From CALNBC01 sp050945915 (GTDB lineage Bacteria > Bacillota > Clostridia > Christensenellales > CALWSW01): a DNA stretch of 15,262 bases. Below are positions 1 to 7,571 of the stretch, one piece after another. A model generated the notes under the pieces. That model had not been told where the DNA came from. It made no database searches and saw only the letters and a program-made list of their open reading frames with translations. Every line of letters begins with the position of its first letter. Position 1 is the first letter of the stretch. The translations under genes and the position numbers were made by a program. The DNA lies in NCBI GenBank assembly GCA_050945915.1, contig JBMNTV010000049.1, positions 1-15,262 on the forward strand. Direction: 5' to 3'.

Positions 1-2
1 AC

Positions 3-149
3 GGGGCGGTGCGCTCCAAGGATGACCTTGCGCACCTTCTTATGGTGCTGGACCCGCAGTCAGACTCCGCACTCTGGAACCGCCTTTATAGGAAGTGGCA
101 GCACCTGGAACGCCAGTCCAAAAAGCGCAGAAGAAGGAGGGCAAGATGA
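3..149 (+). CDS. C-terminal end of an unidentified early phage protein (5' partial)
   Basis: An open frame runs from the left edge of the window to a TGA at 147-149, giving the last 48 residues of a protein whose start lies outside. The tail is strongly basic (S-K-K then a run of five arginines near the end), which suggests nucleic-acid contact, but no domain can be recognised. Its stop overlaps the ATG of the next gene (ATGA at 146-149), a normal sign of translational coupling in phage operons, and this supports the frame being real. A competing frame that reads through from base 22 to 264 would run over the well-placed ribosome binding site and start of the next gene, so it was not chosen. 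Function unknown. Confidence 0.5.
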   Translation, partial: GAVRSKDDLAHLLMVLDPQSDSALWNRLYRKWQHLERQSKKRRRRRAR

Positions 150-310
150 CCATTCCCGAGATGATGTGGGGCGTATTTTGTCGAATCGTGCTGCCCTTCG
201 TCGCGCTCGTCATCTTTGCCGTATGCGTGGCAGAGATGATCGTGAGAACGGGCACCGGAAATAAAAAGGCCGCCCGGAACGGCAATTCCGAAGCGGCAAA
301 AGGGAAGTAA
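146..310 (+). CDS. Small single-pass membrane protein, unknown function
   Basis: This is a 54-residue protein. The start at 146 is chosen because a strong ribosome binding site (GGAGG, about 136-140) lies just before it and the ATG overlaps the preceding stop. An in-frame ATG at 95 has no such signal. Residues about 9-33 form one hydrophobic segment (rich in V, I, F, L, A and preceded by a lone Arg), which looks like a single transmembrane helix. The tail (residues 34-54) is polar and basic (NKKAARNGN...AAKGK). It could be a small inner-membrane accessory protein. It is too short and in the wrong place to call a holin. No family is recognised. The gene sits in the early operon upstream of the replication genes. 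Confidence 0.6.
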   Translation: MTIPEMMWGVFCRIVLPFVALVIFAVCVAEMIVRTGTGNKKAARNGNSEAAKGK

Positions 311-314
311 AGTT

Positions 315-650
315 ATGTACATTATATCACTCACTGAAGAGCTCCGCAACCTTGAACGGAAGGTTGACGGTATGATCGAACGCCTAAAAAGCAAGGGGCA
401 CAAAAACATCGTCGCTTACGCTTATCGAAGGCCGGACGGGCTAAAGGGTTGCGGTGTCATGTCTATTGACAACCAGACCAATCTCTTCGACCACCTTAAC
501 AATGTAAAAAACCAACCGTGCAGGCCCGCGAGGCCCTGGAGCAAAACAAAACTGAAACGCTTTTACAAAATGATCGAGGACATGAAACGCAAAGGCTTGG
601 ATGTCATCGCAAAGGAGGTTCACGATGAAACTGAGATTTCGCTATCTTAA
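315..650 (+). CDS. Hypothetical protein, 111 aa
   Basis: This is a soluble, basic protein of 111 residues with no recognised domain. It begins four bases after the previous stop, and a purine-rich AGGGAAG about 7 bases upstream could serve as ribosome binding site. Residues about 5-30 (EELRNLERKVDGMIERLKSKG) look helical and amphipathic, possibly a short coiled coil. The middle (IVAYAYRRPDGLKGCGVMSID) looks like a beta strand-turn-strand unit. The C-terminal part is Lys/Arg rich. The 3' end overlaps the start of the next gene by 26 bases. Its base composition is slightly more AT-rich than the replication genes. Position suggests an early-operon accessory gene; function cannot be assigned. Confidence 0.6.
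   Translation: MYIISLTEELRNLERKVDGMIERLKSKGHKNIVAYAYRRPDGLKGCGVMSIDNQTNLFDHLNNVKNQPCRPARPWSKTKLKRFYKMIEDMKRKGLDVIAKEVHDETEISLS
611..620 (+). promoter_or_regulatory. Strong ribosome binding site that sets the start at 625
   Basis: AAAGGAGGTT is a near-perfect complement to the 3' end of 16S rRNA and lies 4 bases before the ATG at 625. It decides between this start and an in-frame ATG at 601, and it lies inside the end of the preceding gene. Confidence 0.8.
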
Positions 651-801
651 GTCTACCGCTACCTGTCACCGCTTTGAGGCTGGGAGCAAGGAGGCTGGAA
701 CCCTCGTAACCCTGTACCTCAAGAAGGCCGATCTGGCGGCCGCCGGAATCGATCACACCAAGGGCATCACCATCACCATCGAGGAGGCGAAAGACGAATG
801 A
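625..801 (+). CDS. Small conserved-looking hypothetical protein, 58 aa
   Basis: The 58-residue product begins MKLRFRYLKS, directly behind a textbook ribosome binding site at 611-620. The pattern alternates hydrophobic and polar residues and reads like a compact beta-rich fold (LRFRYLKSTAT, TLVTLYLKKADL, GITITIEEA). Its stop codon overlaps the next ATG (ATGA at 798-801), so the two are probably translationally coupled. No cysteine pairs, helix-turn-helix or catalytic motif is visible. It is the sort of small early gene that phages of this type carry ahead of the DUF2800 nuclease gene. Function unknown. Confidence 0.65.
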   Translation: MKLRFRYLKSTATCHRFEAGSKEAGTLVTLYLKKADLAAAGIDHTKGITITIEEAKDE

Positions 802-1259
802 ACCTTACTCTGAATGTTACTTTGACGACCCCGGAAGTAACCGCGGCGTTTTTTGAAGGGCTGCGCAAGTTGCAGAATCCTCAGCCCCAGCGGGAAACGC
901 CCGCAGTGTTCGCGCCTGAGGCTGCTTCGGGGCCCAATGAACAGCCGGCTGCCACTCAAGCAGCCGTCGCCCCGGCTGCTCCTGCAGCCCATGTACCGGT
1001 GGCGACTGCGCCTGTAGCACCGGAGGAGTCTCCCGCCTCTGCTGCGTCTGTGCAAACTCCGGCTGTCCCCGTGGCCGGTGCGCCATCCTACACCTTTGAT
1101 GATCTGGCCCGGGCAGCGGCGCCGCTCATGGACGCCGGCAAGACCGCTGAACTGCAAGGACTGCTGCGCTCGTTCAACGCGCAGGCCCTCACGCAGCTCC
1201 CTAAAGAACAGTATGGAGCGTTCGCCACGGCGCTTCGCGGCATGGGGGCACGGATATGA
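798..1259 (+). CDS. Two-ended protein with a long Ala/Pro-rich linker, upstream of the nuclease gene
   Basis: This is a 153-residue protein in three parts. Residues 1-27 are a short N-terminal motif (MNLTLNVTLTTPEVTAAFFEGLRKLQN). Residues about 28-95 are a low-complexity linker dominated by Ala, Pro, Val and Glu, probably disordered. Residues about 96-153 are a compact helical region (YTFDDLARAAAPLMDAGK...LPKEQYGAFATALRGMGARI). The start at 798 overlaps the previous stop, and the end overlaps the next start (ATGA 1256-1259), so it sits between two coupled genes. My recollection is that proteins with this C-terminal region occur next to DUF2800/DUF2815 genes in Clostridia phages and sometimes carry misleading transferred names; I could not check this. 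A role as adaptor for the replication or recombination proteins is only inference. Confidence 0.65.
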   Translation: MNLTLNVTLTTPEVTAAFFEGLRKLQNPQPQRETPAVFAPEAASGPNEQPAATQAAVAPAAPAAHVPVATAPVAPEESPASAASVQTPAVPVAGAPSYTFDDLARAAAPLMDAGKTAELQGLLRSFNAQALTQLPKEQYGAFATALRGMGARI

Positions 1260-2446
1260 GCGCCCCCGCACATGCACTGCTGTCTGCAAGCAGCTCACAT
1301 AAGTGGCTGCACTGCCCGCCGTCGGCCAGGCTGGAAGAGCAGTTCCCGGATACCGCTGGCGAAGCGGCGCAGGAAGGTCGGCTGGCCCACGCAATCGCAG
1401 AGTTGAAGCTTCGCAAGCACTTTACGCCGATGGGGCCAAAGAAGTTCAATGCGGAGCTGAAGAAGCTCCAGGAAAACCCGCTTTACAAGCCGGAGATGCT
1501 GGACCACGCCGACACCTATCTGGACTTTGTGCAGAAGGTATGCCACGCCTTCGACGCCGCGCCTCATGTGGCCATTGAGCGGCGAGTGGACTATTCGGTC
1601 TTCGCTCCAGAAGGCTTCGGCACTGCGGACTGCATCGTAATCGGCAGTGGCATCCTGCATGTTATCGACTACAAGTACGGCCAGGGGGTTCCCGTCGAGG
1701 CGGAGCGCAACCCTCAGATGATGCTCTACGGCCTGGGCGCGCTCAATGCCTATGCGATGCTATACGAGATCCACACGGTGCGCATGACCATCGTTCAGCC
1801 CCGAATCGATCGAATCCTTGAGGATGAGATGGAAGTGGACAAGCTCCTCGCCTGGGGTGATGGCATCCGGTCTGTAGCGCAGCAGGCGTTTGAAGGGAAG
1901 GGAGAGTTCTGCCCGGGGGTGTGGTGCAAAGATGCTTTCTGCAAGGCAAGGAAGCAGTGCTGGGCCTACAACGAGCAGTACAGAGCCACGATCACAGCGC
2001 TGGAAGCATTTGCTCCGGCAAAGCCCCCACTGATCACCAATGAAGAGCTGGGCGAGATCCTCGCACGAGCTGAACCAATCGCTGCATGGGTGAAGGAACT
2101 GAAGGACTACGCCGAAAAGGCTCTTTTGAACGGAGAGGAAGTGCCTGGGTACAAGTTGGTCGAAGGTAGAACGTCCCGCATTTGGAGAGATGGAGTAGAC
2201 GAGGCGTTTAAGCAGCTAAAGGAGCGCGGGATCGACGAAGCGATGCTCTGGAAGCGCGAACCGGTGACACCCCCCGCCCTTGAAAAGGCCCTGGGCAAAA
2301 AGCCGTTCAAGGAAACGGCCGAGGATCTGGTGGAAACGAAGCCCGGCAAACCGACACTTGTACCCGAAACCGACAAGCGTGAACCGATCAAGCTGAACCC
2401 GACCGCAGCGGAAGTATTTTCTGAAACCGCATCTGAAATCGCATAA
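1256..2446 (+). CDS. DUF2800 family PD-(D/E)XK nuclease (RecB/Cas4-like)
   Basis: This 396-residue protein is of the DUF2800 family, which belongs to the RecB/Cas4-like nuclease group. Visible motifs are G41-R-L-A-H45, E108, G-T-A-D125, D138-Y-K140 and Q154-x3-Y158, which match the order of PD-(D/E)XK active sites in this group. There are also four cysteines in the C-terminal half (C219, C224, C229, C235) and a cysteine near the N-terminus (C20, in W-L-H-C-P-P-S-A). This layout, one N-terminal and several C-terminal Cys around the nuclease core, resembles the iron-sulfur nucleases AddB and Cas4. The role is probably DNA end processing during phage recombination or replication, paired with the ssDNA-binding protein that follows. 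The start overlaps the previous stop (ATGA). The C-terminal third is charged and typical of the family. Confidence 0.85.
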   Translation: MSAPAHALLSASSSHKWLHCPPSARLEEQFPDTAGEAAQEGRLAHAIAELKLRKHFTPMGPKKFNAELKKLQENPLYKPEMLDHADTYLDFVQKVCHAFDAAPHVAIERRVDYSVFAPEGFGTADCIVIGSGILHVIDYKYGQGVPVEAERNPQMMLYGLGALNAYAMLYEIHTVRMTIVQPRIDRILEDEMEVDKLLAWGDGIRSVAQQAFEGKGEFCPGVWCKDAFCKARKQCWAYNEQYRATITALEAFAPAKPPLITNEELGEILARAEPIAAWVKELKDYAEKALLNGEEVPGYKLVEGRTSRIWRDGVDEAFKQLKERGIDEAMLWKREPVTPPALEKALGKKPFKETAEDLVETKPGKPTLVPETDKREPIKLNPTAAEVFSETASEIA

Positions 2447-2452
2447 GGAGGA
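2445..2452 (+). promoter_or_regulatory. Ribosome binding site for a TTG start
   Basis: AAGGAGGA overlaps the stop codon of the nuclease gene and lies about 8 bases before the TTG at 2460. It is what supports the TTG as the true start of the ssDNA-binding protein gene. Confidence 0.8.
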
Positions 2453-2459
2453 AAGACAA

Positions 2460-3161
2460 TTGGCACTCAAACCGACGCAAGTTACCACGAACGAAGTCCG
2501 TATCAGCTACGAACACCTCGTAAAGCCCTACGCCAATCAGCCCGGCGCAGAGGAAAAGTACAGCGCCACGTTGCTGATCCCCAAGTCCGACGTCGCCACT
2601 AAACAGCGCATCGACTCCGCCATCCAGGCGGCGGTTCAGGAGGGTATGACCAGTAAGTGGGGCGGCGTACGTCCGGCGCAGCTGGCGATTCCCATCTACG
2701 ATGGTGATGGCGTCCGCCCGAACGGTGAACCGTTCGGCCCCGAGTGCAAGGGTCACTGGGTCATGGCGGCCAGCAGCAAGCTGAGGCCCGAGATCGTTGA
2801 CATCAGTCTGAACCCCATCCTGGACGCCACGGAGATCTACAGCGGCATGTATGCCCGGGTCAACATCAACTTCTTCGCCTACTTCAACAGCGGCAGAAAG
2901 GGTGTTGGCTGCGGTCTGGGCCCTGTGCAGAAGACCCGGGATGGCGAGCCCCTGGGCGGACGCGTGAGCGCCGCGGAGGCTTTCGGCAACATGCCGGCGC
3001 CCCAGTACCCGCAGCAGGCACAGTACGCGACCCAAGGCGCGCAGCAGGCCGCTCCCGCGGGCGCCGCACCTTGGGCTGGACAGGCATATCCTTCTCAACA
3101 GCAGGCCGTTGATCCGATCACCGGTCTGCCCATCCAGCCGGCGCCCATCATGGGCCTGTAA
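2460..3161 (+). CDS. DUF2815 (Enc34-type) single-stranded DNA-binding protein
   Basis: The 233-residue protein matches the DUF2815 family, whose characterised member is the ssDNA-binding protein of Enterobacter phage Enc34 (an OB-fold protein). The core is residues 1 to about 165, with typical family text: VRISYEHLVKPY near the start, KYSATLLIPK, an IPIYDGDG stretch, GHWVMAASS, and ILDATEIYSGMYARVNINFFAYFN before a Gly-rich turn. From about residue 175 the protein is a Gln/Ala/Pro-rich, probably disordered tail that ends in ITGLPIQPAPIMGL. The tail lacks the acidic tip of bacterial SSB and of T7 gp2.5. It begins with TTG behind a strong ribosome binding site. The likely role is to coat ssDNA at the phage fork and during recombination, next to the nuclease and polymerase. 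Confidence 0.85.
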   Translation: MALKPTQVTTNEVRISYEHLVKPYANQPGAEEKYSATLLIPKSDVATKQRIDSAIQAAVQEGMTSKWGGVRPAQLAIPIYDGDGVRPNGEPFGPECKGHWVMAASSKLRPEIVDISLNPILDATEIYSGMYARVNINFFAYFNSGRKGVGCGLGPVQKTRDGEPLGGRVSAAEAFGNMPAPQYPQQAQYATQGAQQAAPAGAAPWAGQAYPSQQQAVDPITGLPIQPAPIMGL

Positions 3162-3164
3162 GCC

Positions 3165-5168
3165 ATGGTGCATCTCAGCGTCGACATCGAGACCTTCAGC
3201 GACGTGGATATCAAAAAGGCGGGACTGTACAAATATGTGCAGTCCCCAGCCTTCGAGATTTTGCTCTTCGCCTACAGCTACGACGACGCGCCCGTGAAGA
3301 TCGTAGATCTCGCCCAGGGGGAGGAGCTGCCGCCGGAACTGCTGAAGGATCTGACGAACCCGAGCGTCATTAAACACGCCTACAACGCCGCTTTTGAATG
3401 GTACTGCCTGTCCAAATTCCTGATGCTCGATGAGGAGGTAATGCTTAACTGGCTAGAGCAATGGCGCTGTACCATGCTGCACGGCCTGTACTGCGGCTAC
3501 ACCGCCGGACTGGCAGCCACGGGTGAAGCCCTGGGGCTCCCCCAGGACAAACGCAAAATGTGGCAGGGCGGCAACCTGATCCGCACGTTCTGCGTACCCT
3601 GTAAGCCCACGAAGACCAACGGAAACAGAACACGAACAATGCCCTGGCACGAACCGGAAAAGTGGCATCTGTTTAAGGAGTACTGCCGGCAGGATGTCGT
3701 CACCGAGATGGAAATCAAACGCCGCCTGTCCGCATTCCCTGTACCAGAAGAAGAACAGCAGCTATGGCTGCTGGATCAGCGGATAAATGCCCGAGGCGTC
3801 CGCGTGGATGAAAAGCTGGTGGATAACGCGCTGGCCATCGACAAGGAGATCACTCAAAAGCTGACGAACGAGGCGATCCTGCTGTCCGGGTTGGAAAACC
3901 CCAAAAGCGTGAAGCAGCTCACCGCCTGGCTGGAGGAAGAGATAGCAGAGGAAGTTTCAGACCTTCGCAGGGAAACGGTGAAAGAGCTTCTGAAAGGAGA
4001 CCTCGAAAGCGACGCCGCTCGACGGGTGCTGGAGATCCGGCAGCAGCTCAGCAAAACATCGACGAAGAAGTACGCTGCCATGCAGGAGGCTGTCTGCGAG
4101 GATGGACGGCTACGAGGTCTGCTTCAGTTCTATGGGGCGAACCGCACCGGGCGCTGGGCCGGCAGGCTGGTGCAGATACATAACCTTCCTCAGAACCATA
4201 TACCGGCGTTGGACTTTGCCCGGGAGTGCGTAGAAAGAAACAAGGCAGACGCTTTGGAAGTCTTCTACGGAAGCATTCCTGACGCGCTATCCCAGCTAAT
4301 CCGCACCGCATTTATACCGTCGCCCGACCATGTGTTCATTGTCGCAGACTTTTCCGCCATTGAAGCCCGGATCATCGCTTGGCTGGCAAACGAGGAGTGG
4401 CGTCAGCAGGTTTTTGCCACCCACGGCAAAATCTACGAAGCTTCCGCATCTCAGATGTTCGGTGTACCCATCGAGGAGATCACCAAGGATAGCCCTCTGC
4501 GGCAGCGTGGCAAAGTGGCAGAACTGGCGCTGGGGTACCAGGGCAGCGTTAGGGCGCTGACCCAGATGGACAAAGCGAAGAAGCTGGATCCGGCGGAAAT
4601 GCCGGAGATCGTTCAGAGGTGGAGGCAGGCAAATAAGCGTATTGTGGACCTTTGGTATCGCGTCGAGAACGCCGCGCTGACGACCATGCGGACGGGGCAG
4701 CCCTCCGGTATGGATAAGGGCATCCTGTTCGCTCGGGAAGGCGATTACAGCACTGGACAGGACTTCCTTACGATCACGCTGCCCAGTGGACGCAAGCTGT
4801 ACTACGTGAAGCCCTTTTTATCTCCAAACAAGTGGGGAAACGACAGCCTGCATTATTACGGCATGAACCAACAAAGCAAGAAATGGACTACGGTGGACAC
4901 CTACGGAGGGAAGCTCGTCGAGAACATCGTACAGGCAACGGCGCGAGACTGCCTGGCGCTGGCGATACAGCGGCTGGAAGCCGCAGGATATCCGATCGTG
5001 ATGCACATTCACGACGAGGTTGTAATCGACTTTCCGGCTGTGGATAAAGAAAGCGCAGAGCGTGCATTGAAGGACGCCTGCGCGATCATGGGGCAGCCCA
5101 TTCTCTGGGCGCCGGGGCTATTGCTGCGAGCAGATGGATTTACAAGTGAGTTTTACAAAAAGGAGTAG
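3165..5168 (+). CDS. polA: Phage family A DNA polymerase with 3'-5' exonuclease domain
   Basis: This 667-residue DNA polymerase I-type enzyme would replicate the phage genome. The N-terminal proofreading domain shows D7-I-E9 (Exo I), N74-A-A-F-E78 (Exo II) and Y173-C-R-Q-D177 (Exo III). No 5'-3' exonuclease domain is present, as in other phage polymerases. Polymerase motifs are motif A D395-F-S-A-I-E400-A-R402, motif B R446-x3-K450-x3-L454-x3-Y458-Q-G and motif C H616-D617-E618. The O-helix residue equivalent to E. coli Pol I Phe762 is Leu454; published viral PolA surveys have tied Leu at this site to temperate lifestyles. The ATG at 3165 follows the SSB gene by 3 bases and lacks a clear ribosome binding site, so translation probably depends on coupling to the SSB gene. 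The end carries the ribosome binding site of the next gene. Confidence 0.95.
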   Translation: MVHLSVDIETFSDVDIKKAGLYKYVQSPAFEILLFAYSYDDAPVKIVDLAQGEELPPELLKDLTNPSVIKHAYNAAFEWYCLSKFLMLDEEVMLNWLEQWRCTMLHGLYCGYTAGLAATGEALGLPQDKRKMWQGGNLIRTFCVPCKPTKTNGNRTRTMPWHEPEKWHLFKEYCRQDVVTEMEIKRRLSAFPVPEEEQQLWLLDQRINARGVRVDEKLVDNALAIDKEITQKLTNEAILLSGLENPKSVKQLTAWLEEEIAEEVSDLRRETVKELLKGDLESDAARRVLEIRQQLSKTSTKKYAAMQEAVCEDGRLRGLLQFYGANRTGRWAGRLVQIHNLPQNHIPALDFARECVERNKADALEVFYGSIPDALSQLIRTAFIPSPDHVFIVADFSAIEARIIAWLANEEWRQQVFATHGKIYEASASQMFGVPIEEITKDSPLRQRGKVAELALGYQGSVRALTQMDKAKKLDPAEMPEIVQRWRQANKRIVDLWYRVENAALTTMRTGQPSGMDKGILFAREGDYSTGQDFLTITLPSGRKLYYVKPFLSPNKWGNDSLHYYGMNQQSKKWTTVDTYGGKLVENIVQATARDCLALAIQRLEAAGYPIVMHIHDEVVIDFPAVDKESAERALKDACAIMGQPILWAPGLLLRADGFTSEFYKKE

Positions 5169-5174
5169 ATCTCC

Positions 5175-7571
5175 GTGACATACGATCGCCAAATCATCAT
5201 ATCCACGGCAGGTAGCAGGAAGGCTACGAGATGGCCGCCGTCCACCCTCTGGTGGTCGGAGCTCGTCGAACGCCTGCGTGTGCCTGTAAGGGGCGTGGAG
5301 ACCCTGGGGGCCTACCTCGCTCTGCCTAAGTCGAAGCAGGACGCCCTGAAGGACGTGGGTGGCTTTGTTGCCGGCACGCTGCAGGGCAATCGGCGCAAAG
5401 CCAAGGCGGTGACCGGCAGGGACATTGTTACGTTGGACTTTGATAACATCCCGGCCGGTGGCACAGCAGATGTCTTGCGCCGAGTGGGCGGCCTCGGGTG
5501 CGGCTACTGCGTTTACAGTACTCGCAAGCATGAGGAGGCTCGGCCGCGGCTCCGTGTGCTTCTGCCACTGTCCCGTCCCTGTTCGGCGGACGAGTATGAG
5601 CCCATTGCACGGAAGCTGGCCGAGCTGATCGGCATCGATCTTTGCGACCCCACAACCTTCGAGGCGCACAGGCTCATGTATTGGCCCAGCTGCTGTGCAG
5701 ACAGCCAGTATGTGTTCACCTATGAGGACAAGCCTTTCGTCGATGTGGACGGCCTTCTGGCCCTGTATCGGGACTGGCGCAACGTTGCTGAGTGGCCGCA
5801 GGTGCCCGGCGTGGATCAGGCCCAGAAACGCCTTGCCGCCAAGCAGGGGGATCCTTTGGGCAAGTCCGGCGTCGTGGGTGCTTTCTGTAAGGTCTACGAC
5901 ATCTACACTGCCATGGAGAAGTTCCTCCCCGGCGTGTATGAACCCACGGACATCCCCGACCGGTACACCTACACTGGCGGCAGCACGACCGGAGGCGCCG
6001 TTGTTTACGATCAGGGCATGTTCCTCTACTCGCACCACGCTACGGATCCGTGCAGCAATAAGCTCGTCAACGCCTTCGACCTGGTGCGCCTGCACCTGTT
6101 CGGAGACCAGGACGACGATGCCCAGCCAGGAACGCCCACCAACCGCTTGCCTTCATACACGGCCATGCGGCAGTTGGCCGTAGCAGACACCAGCGTGGCC
6201 ACGCTACTCAATACAGAACGGTATGAGGCCGCCACAGAGGCGTTTTCCGGCCTTCCAAACACCGCGGACGAAGACACCGCCAACTGGATCAGCAAGCTCG
6301 CCCTGAGCCCGAATACGGGTGCGCCGGACAAGACTGTTGATAACCTGCTGATCATTCTGGAAAACGATCCGAACCTTAAAGGCAAAGTAGCCTTTGACGA
6401 GTTCTCGAACCGGTTATTCGCCCTTGGTGCGCTGCCGTGGGACGACAGGACGGCGCGCAGGCAGTGGACGGATACCGACGACGCCGGTCTGAGGCACTAC
6501 GCTGAAAAGGTGTACAAGATCACGGGGGAGAAAAAACTCGCGGACGCCACTACTTTGTGCGCCTTCAAACACAGGTTTAACGACGTGCAAGATTATTTAA
6601 ATGGCCTGGCCTGGGACGGTGTGAAGCGCATTGAAACCCTCTTAATCGACTACCTTGGCGCCGCGGACAACGCTTATACCCGCGCCGTGATGCGTAAGAG
6701 CCTCGCTGCGGCGGTGGCCAGAGCCATGGCCCCCGGCACGAAATACGACTATATGCCCATCCTGGCAGGGCCTCAGGGCATCGGAAAAAGTACCTTCTTA
6801 CGCAAGCTGGGCCTGAAATGGTTCTCCGACAGTTTGACGTCGTTCGAAGGCAAGGAAGCGCGGGAGCTGGTTCAGGGGTCGTGGATCATTGAGGTCGGAG
6901 AACTGAACGGCATGACGCGCTCCGAGATCACAGCCGTGAAGCAATTCCTGTCCCAGCAAGACGATATTTACAGAGAGCCTTACGGACGGCGAACGAACAG
7001 TTACCCCCGCCGTTGCGTGTTTTTCGGCACCACAAACGACAGAGAGTTTTTGCGAGATCCCACCGGTGCCCGGCGCTTCTGGCCTGTGGATGTCGGACTG
7101 ACGACTCCGATGAAAAGCGTCTTCAAGGATCTGGACGATGAAGTGCCGCAGATCTGGGCGGAAGCCTTTGTGCTTTGGCAGCTGGGTGAACCATTGTATT
7201 TGAGCGGTGAAGCCGAGGATGTTGCCAAGGAGGAGCAGGAAGCCCACAGGGAAAGCAACGTTAAGGAAGGTATGATAAGGGCTTTCATCGAGAAACCGAT
7301 ACCGCAGGACTGGGGCAAGTGGGGGATCGCCGAGCGCCGGCTTTACTGGGCGGAAGGCTTCAAAAAAGAAGGCATTGAGACCGTGCAGAGAGATCGTGTA
7401 TGCGCAGCGGAGATCTGGTGCGAACTGTTTGGCAGCGAGCTGAGGTTCATGAAGCGGCAGGACTCCGTAGAGATCAACAGCATACTGGCAGGATTGTCTG
7501 GCTGGAAGAGGCACAACAGCACGCAGCGATTTGGGCCATATGAGATCCAGCGAGGGTTCAAAAGAGTGTGA
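5175..7571 (+). CDS. VapE/VirE-type primase-helicase fusion
   Basis: The 798-residue protein appears to combine priming and unwinding. The N-terminal part (about 60-200) resembles an archaeo-eukaryotic primase-like domain: D88-F-D90, S-T-R-K-H followed by A-R-P-R-L-R-V-L-L-P-L, and H165-R-L-M-Y-W-P. The middle (about 230-345) contains Y285-S-H-H-x-T-D-P followed by N-A-F-D-L-V-R-L-H, common in phage primase-helicases. The C-terminal part (about 470-760) is the virulence-associated E (PF05272) ATPase: Walker A G532-P-Q-G-I-G-K538-S, Walker B W-I-I-E573-V-G-E576, and a later F-F-G-T-T-N followed by F-L-R-D-P-T-G-A-R-R-F-W-P. The GTG start has AAAAAGGAG 9 bases upstream, inside the polymerase gene. 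It probably acts as replication initiator and helicase with the polymerase upstream. The iteron region follows immediately. Confidence 0.9.
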   Translation: MTYDRQIIISTAGSRKATRWPPSTLWWSELVERLRVPVRGVETLGAYLALPKSKQDALKDVGGFVAGTLQGNRRKAKAVTGRDIVTLDFDNIPAGGTADVLRRVGGLGCGYCVYSTRKHEEARPRLRVLLPLSRPCSADEYEPIARKLAELIGIDLCDPTTFEAHRLMYWPSCCADSQYVFTYEDKPFVDVDGLLALYRDWRNVAEWPQVPGVDQAQKRLAAKQGDPLGKSGVVGAFCKVYDIYTAMEKFLPGVYEPTDIPDRYTYTGGSTTGGAVVYDQGMFLYSHHATDPCSNKLVNAFDLVRLHLFGDQDDDAQPGTPTNRLPSYTAMRQLAVADTSVATLLNTERYEAATEAFSGLPNTADEDTANWISKLALSPNTGAPDKTVDNLLIILENDPNLKGKVAFDEFSNRLFALGALPWDDRTARRQWTDTDDAGLRHYAEKVYKITGEKKLADATTLCAFKHRFNDVQDYLNGLAWDGVKRIETLLIDYLGAADNAYTRAVMRKSLAAAVARAMAPGTKYDYMPILAGPQGIGKSTFLRKLGLKWFSDSLTSFEGKEARELVQGSWIIEVGELNGMTRSEITAVKQFLSQQDDIYREPYGRRTNSYPRRCVFFGTTNDREFLRDPTGARRFWPVDVGLTTPMKSVFKDLDDEVPQIWAEAFVLWQLGEPLYLSGEAEDVAKEEQEAHRESNVKEGMIRAFIEKPIPQDWGKWGIAERRLYWAEGFKKEGIETVQRDRVCAAEIWCELFGSELRFMKRQDSVEINSILAGLSGWKRHNSTQRFGPYEIQRGFKRV

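Noticed and set aside
753..1394. Arg-rich 213-codon frame on the - strand
   Set aside because: Its sequence is a shadow of the Ala/Pro-rich linker on the + strand and looks like no protein family.
2388..3377. Long open frame of 329 codons on the - strand across the SSB gene
   Set aside because: It lies wholly opposite strong + strand genes, has low-complexity composition (His, Arg, Gly, Val) and no ribosome binding site or family likeness. It is a by-product of GC-rich codon use.
5118..6095. Long open frame of 325 codons on the - strand across the primase-helicase gene
   Set aside because: Antisense to a clear conserved gene, with no recognisable domain and no start signal. Same cause as above; shorter antisense frames at 6798-7514, 8645-9400 and 12198-12911 were dropped for the same reason.
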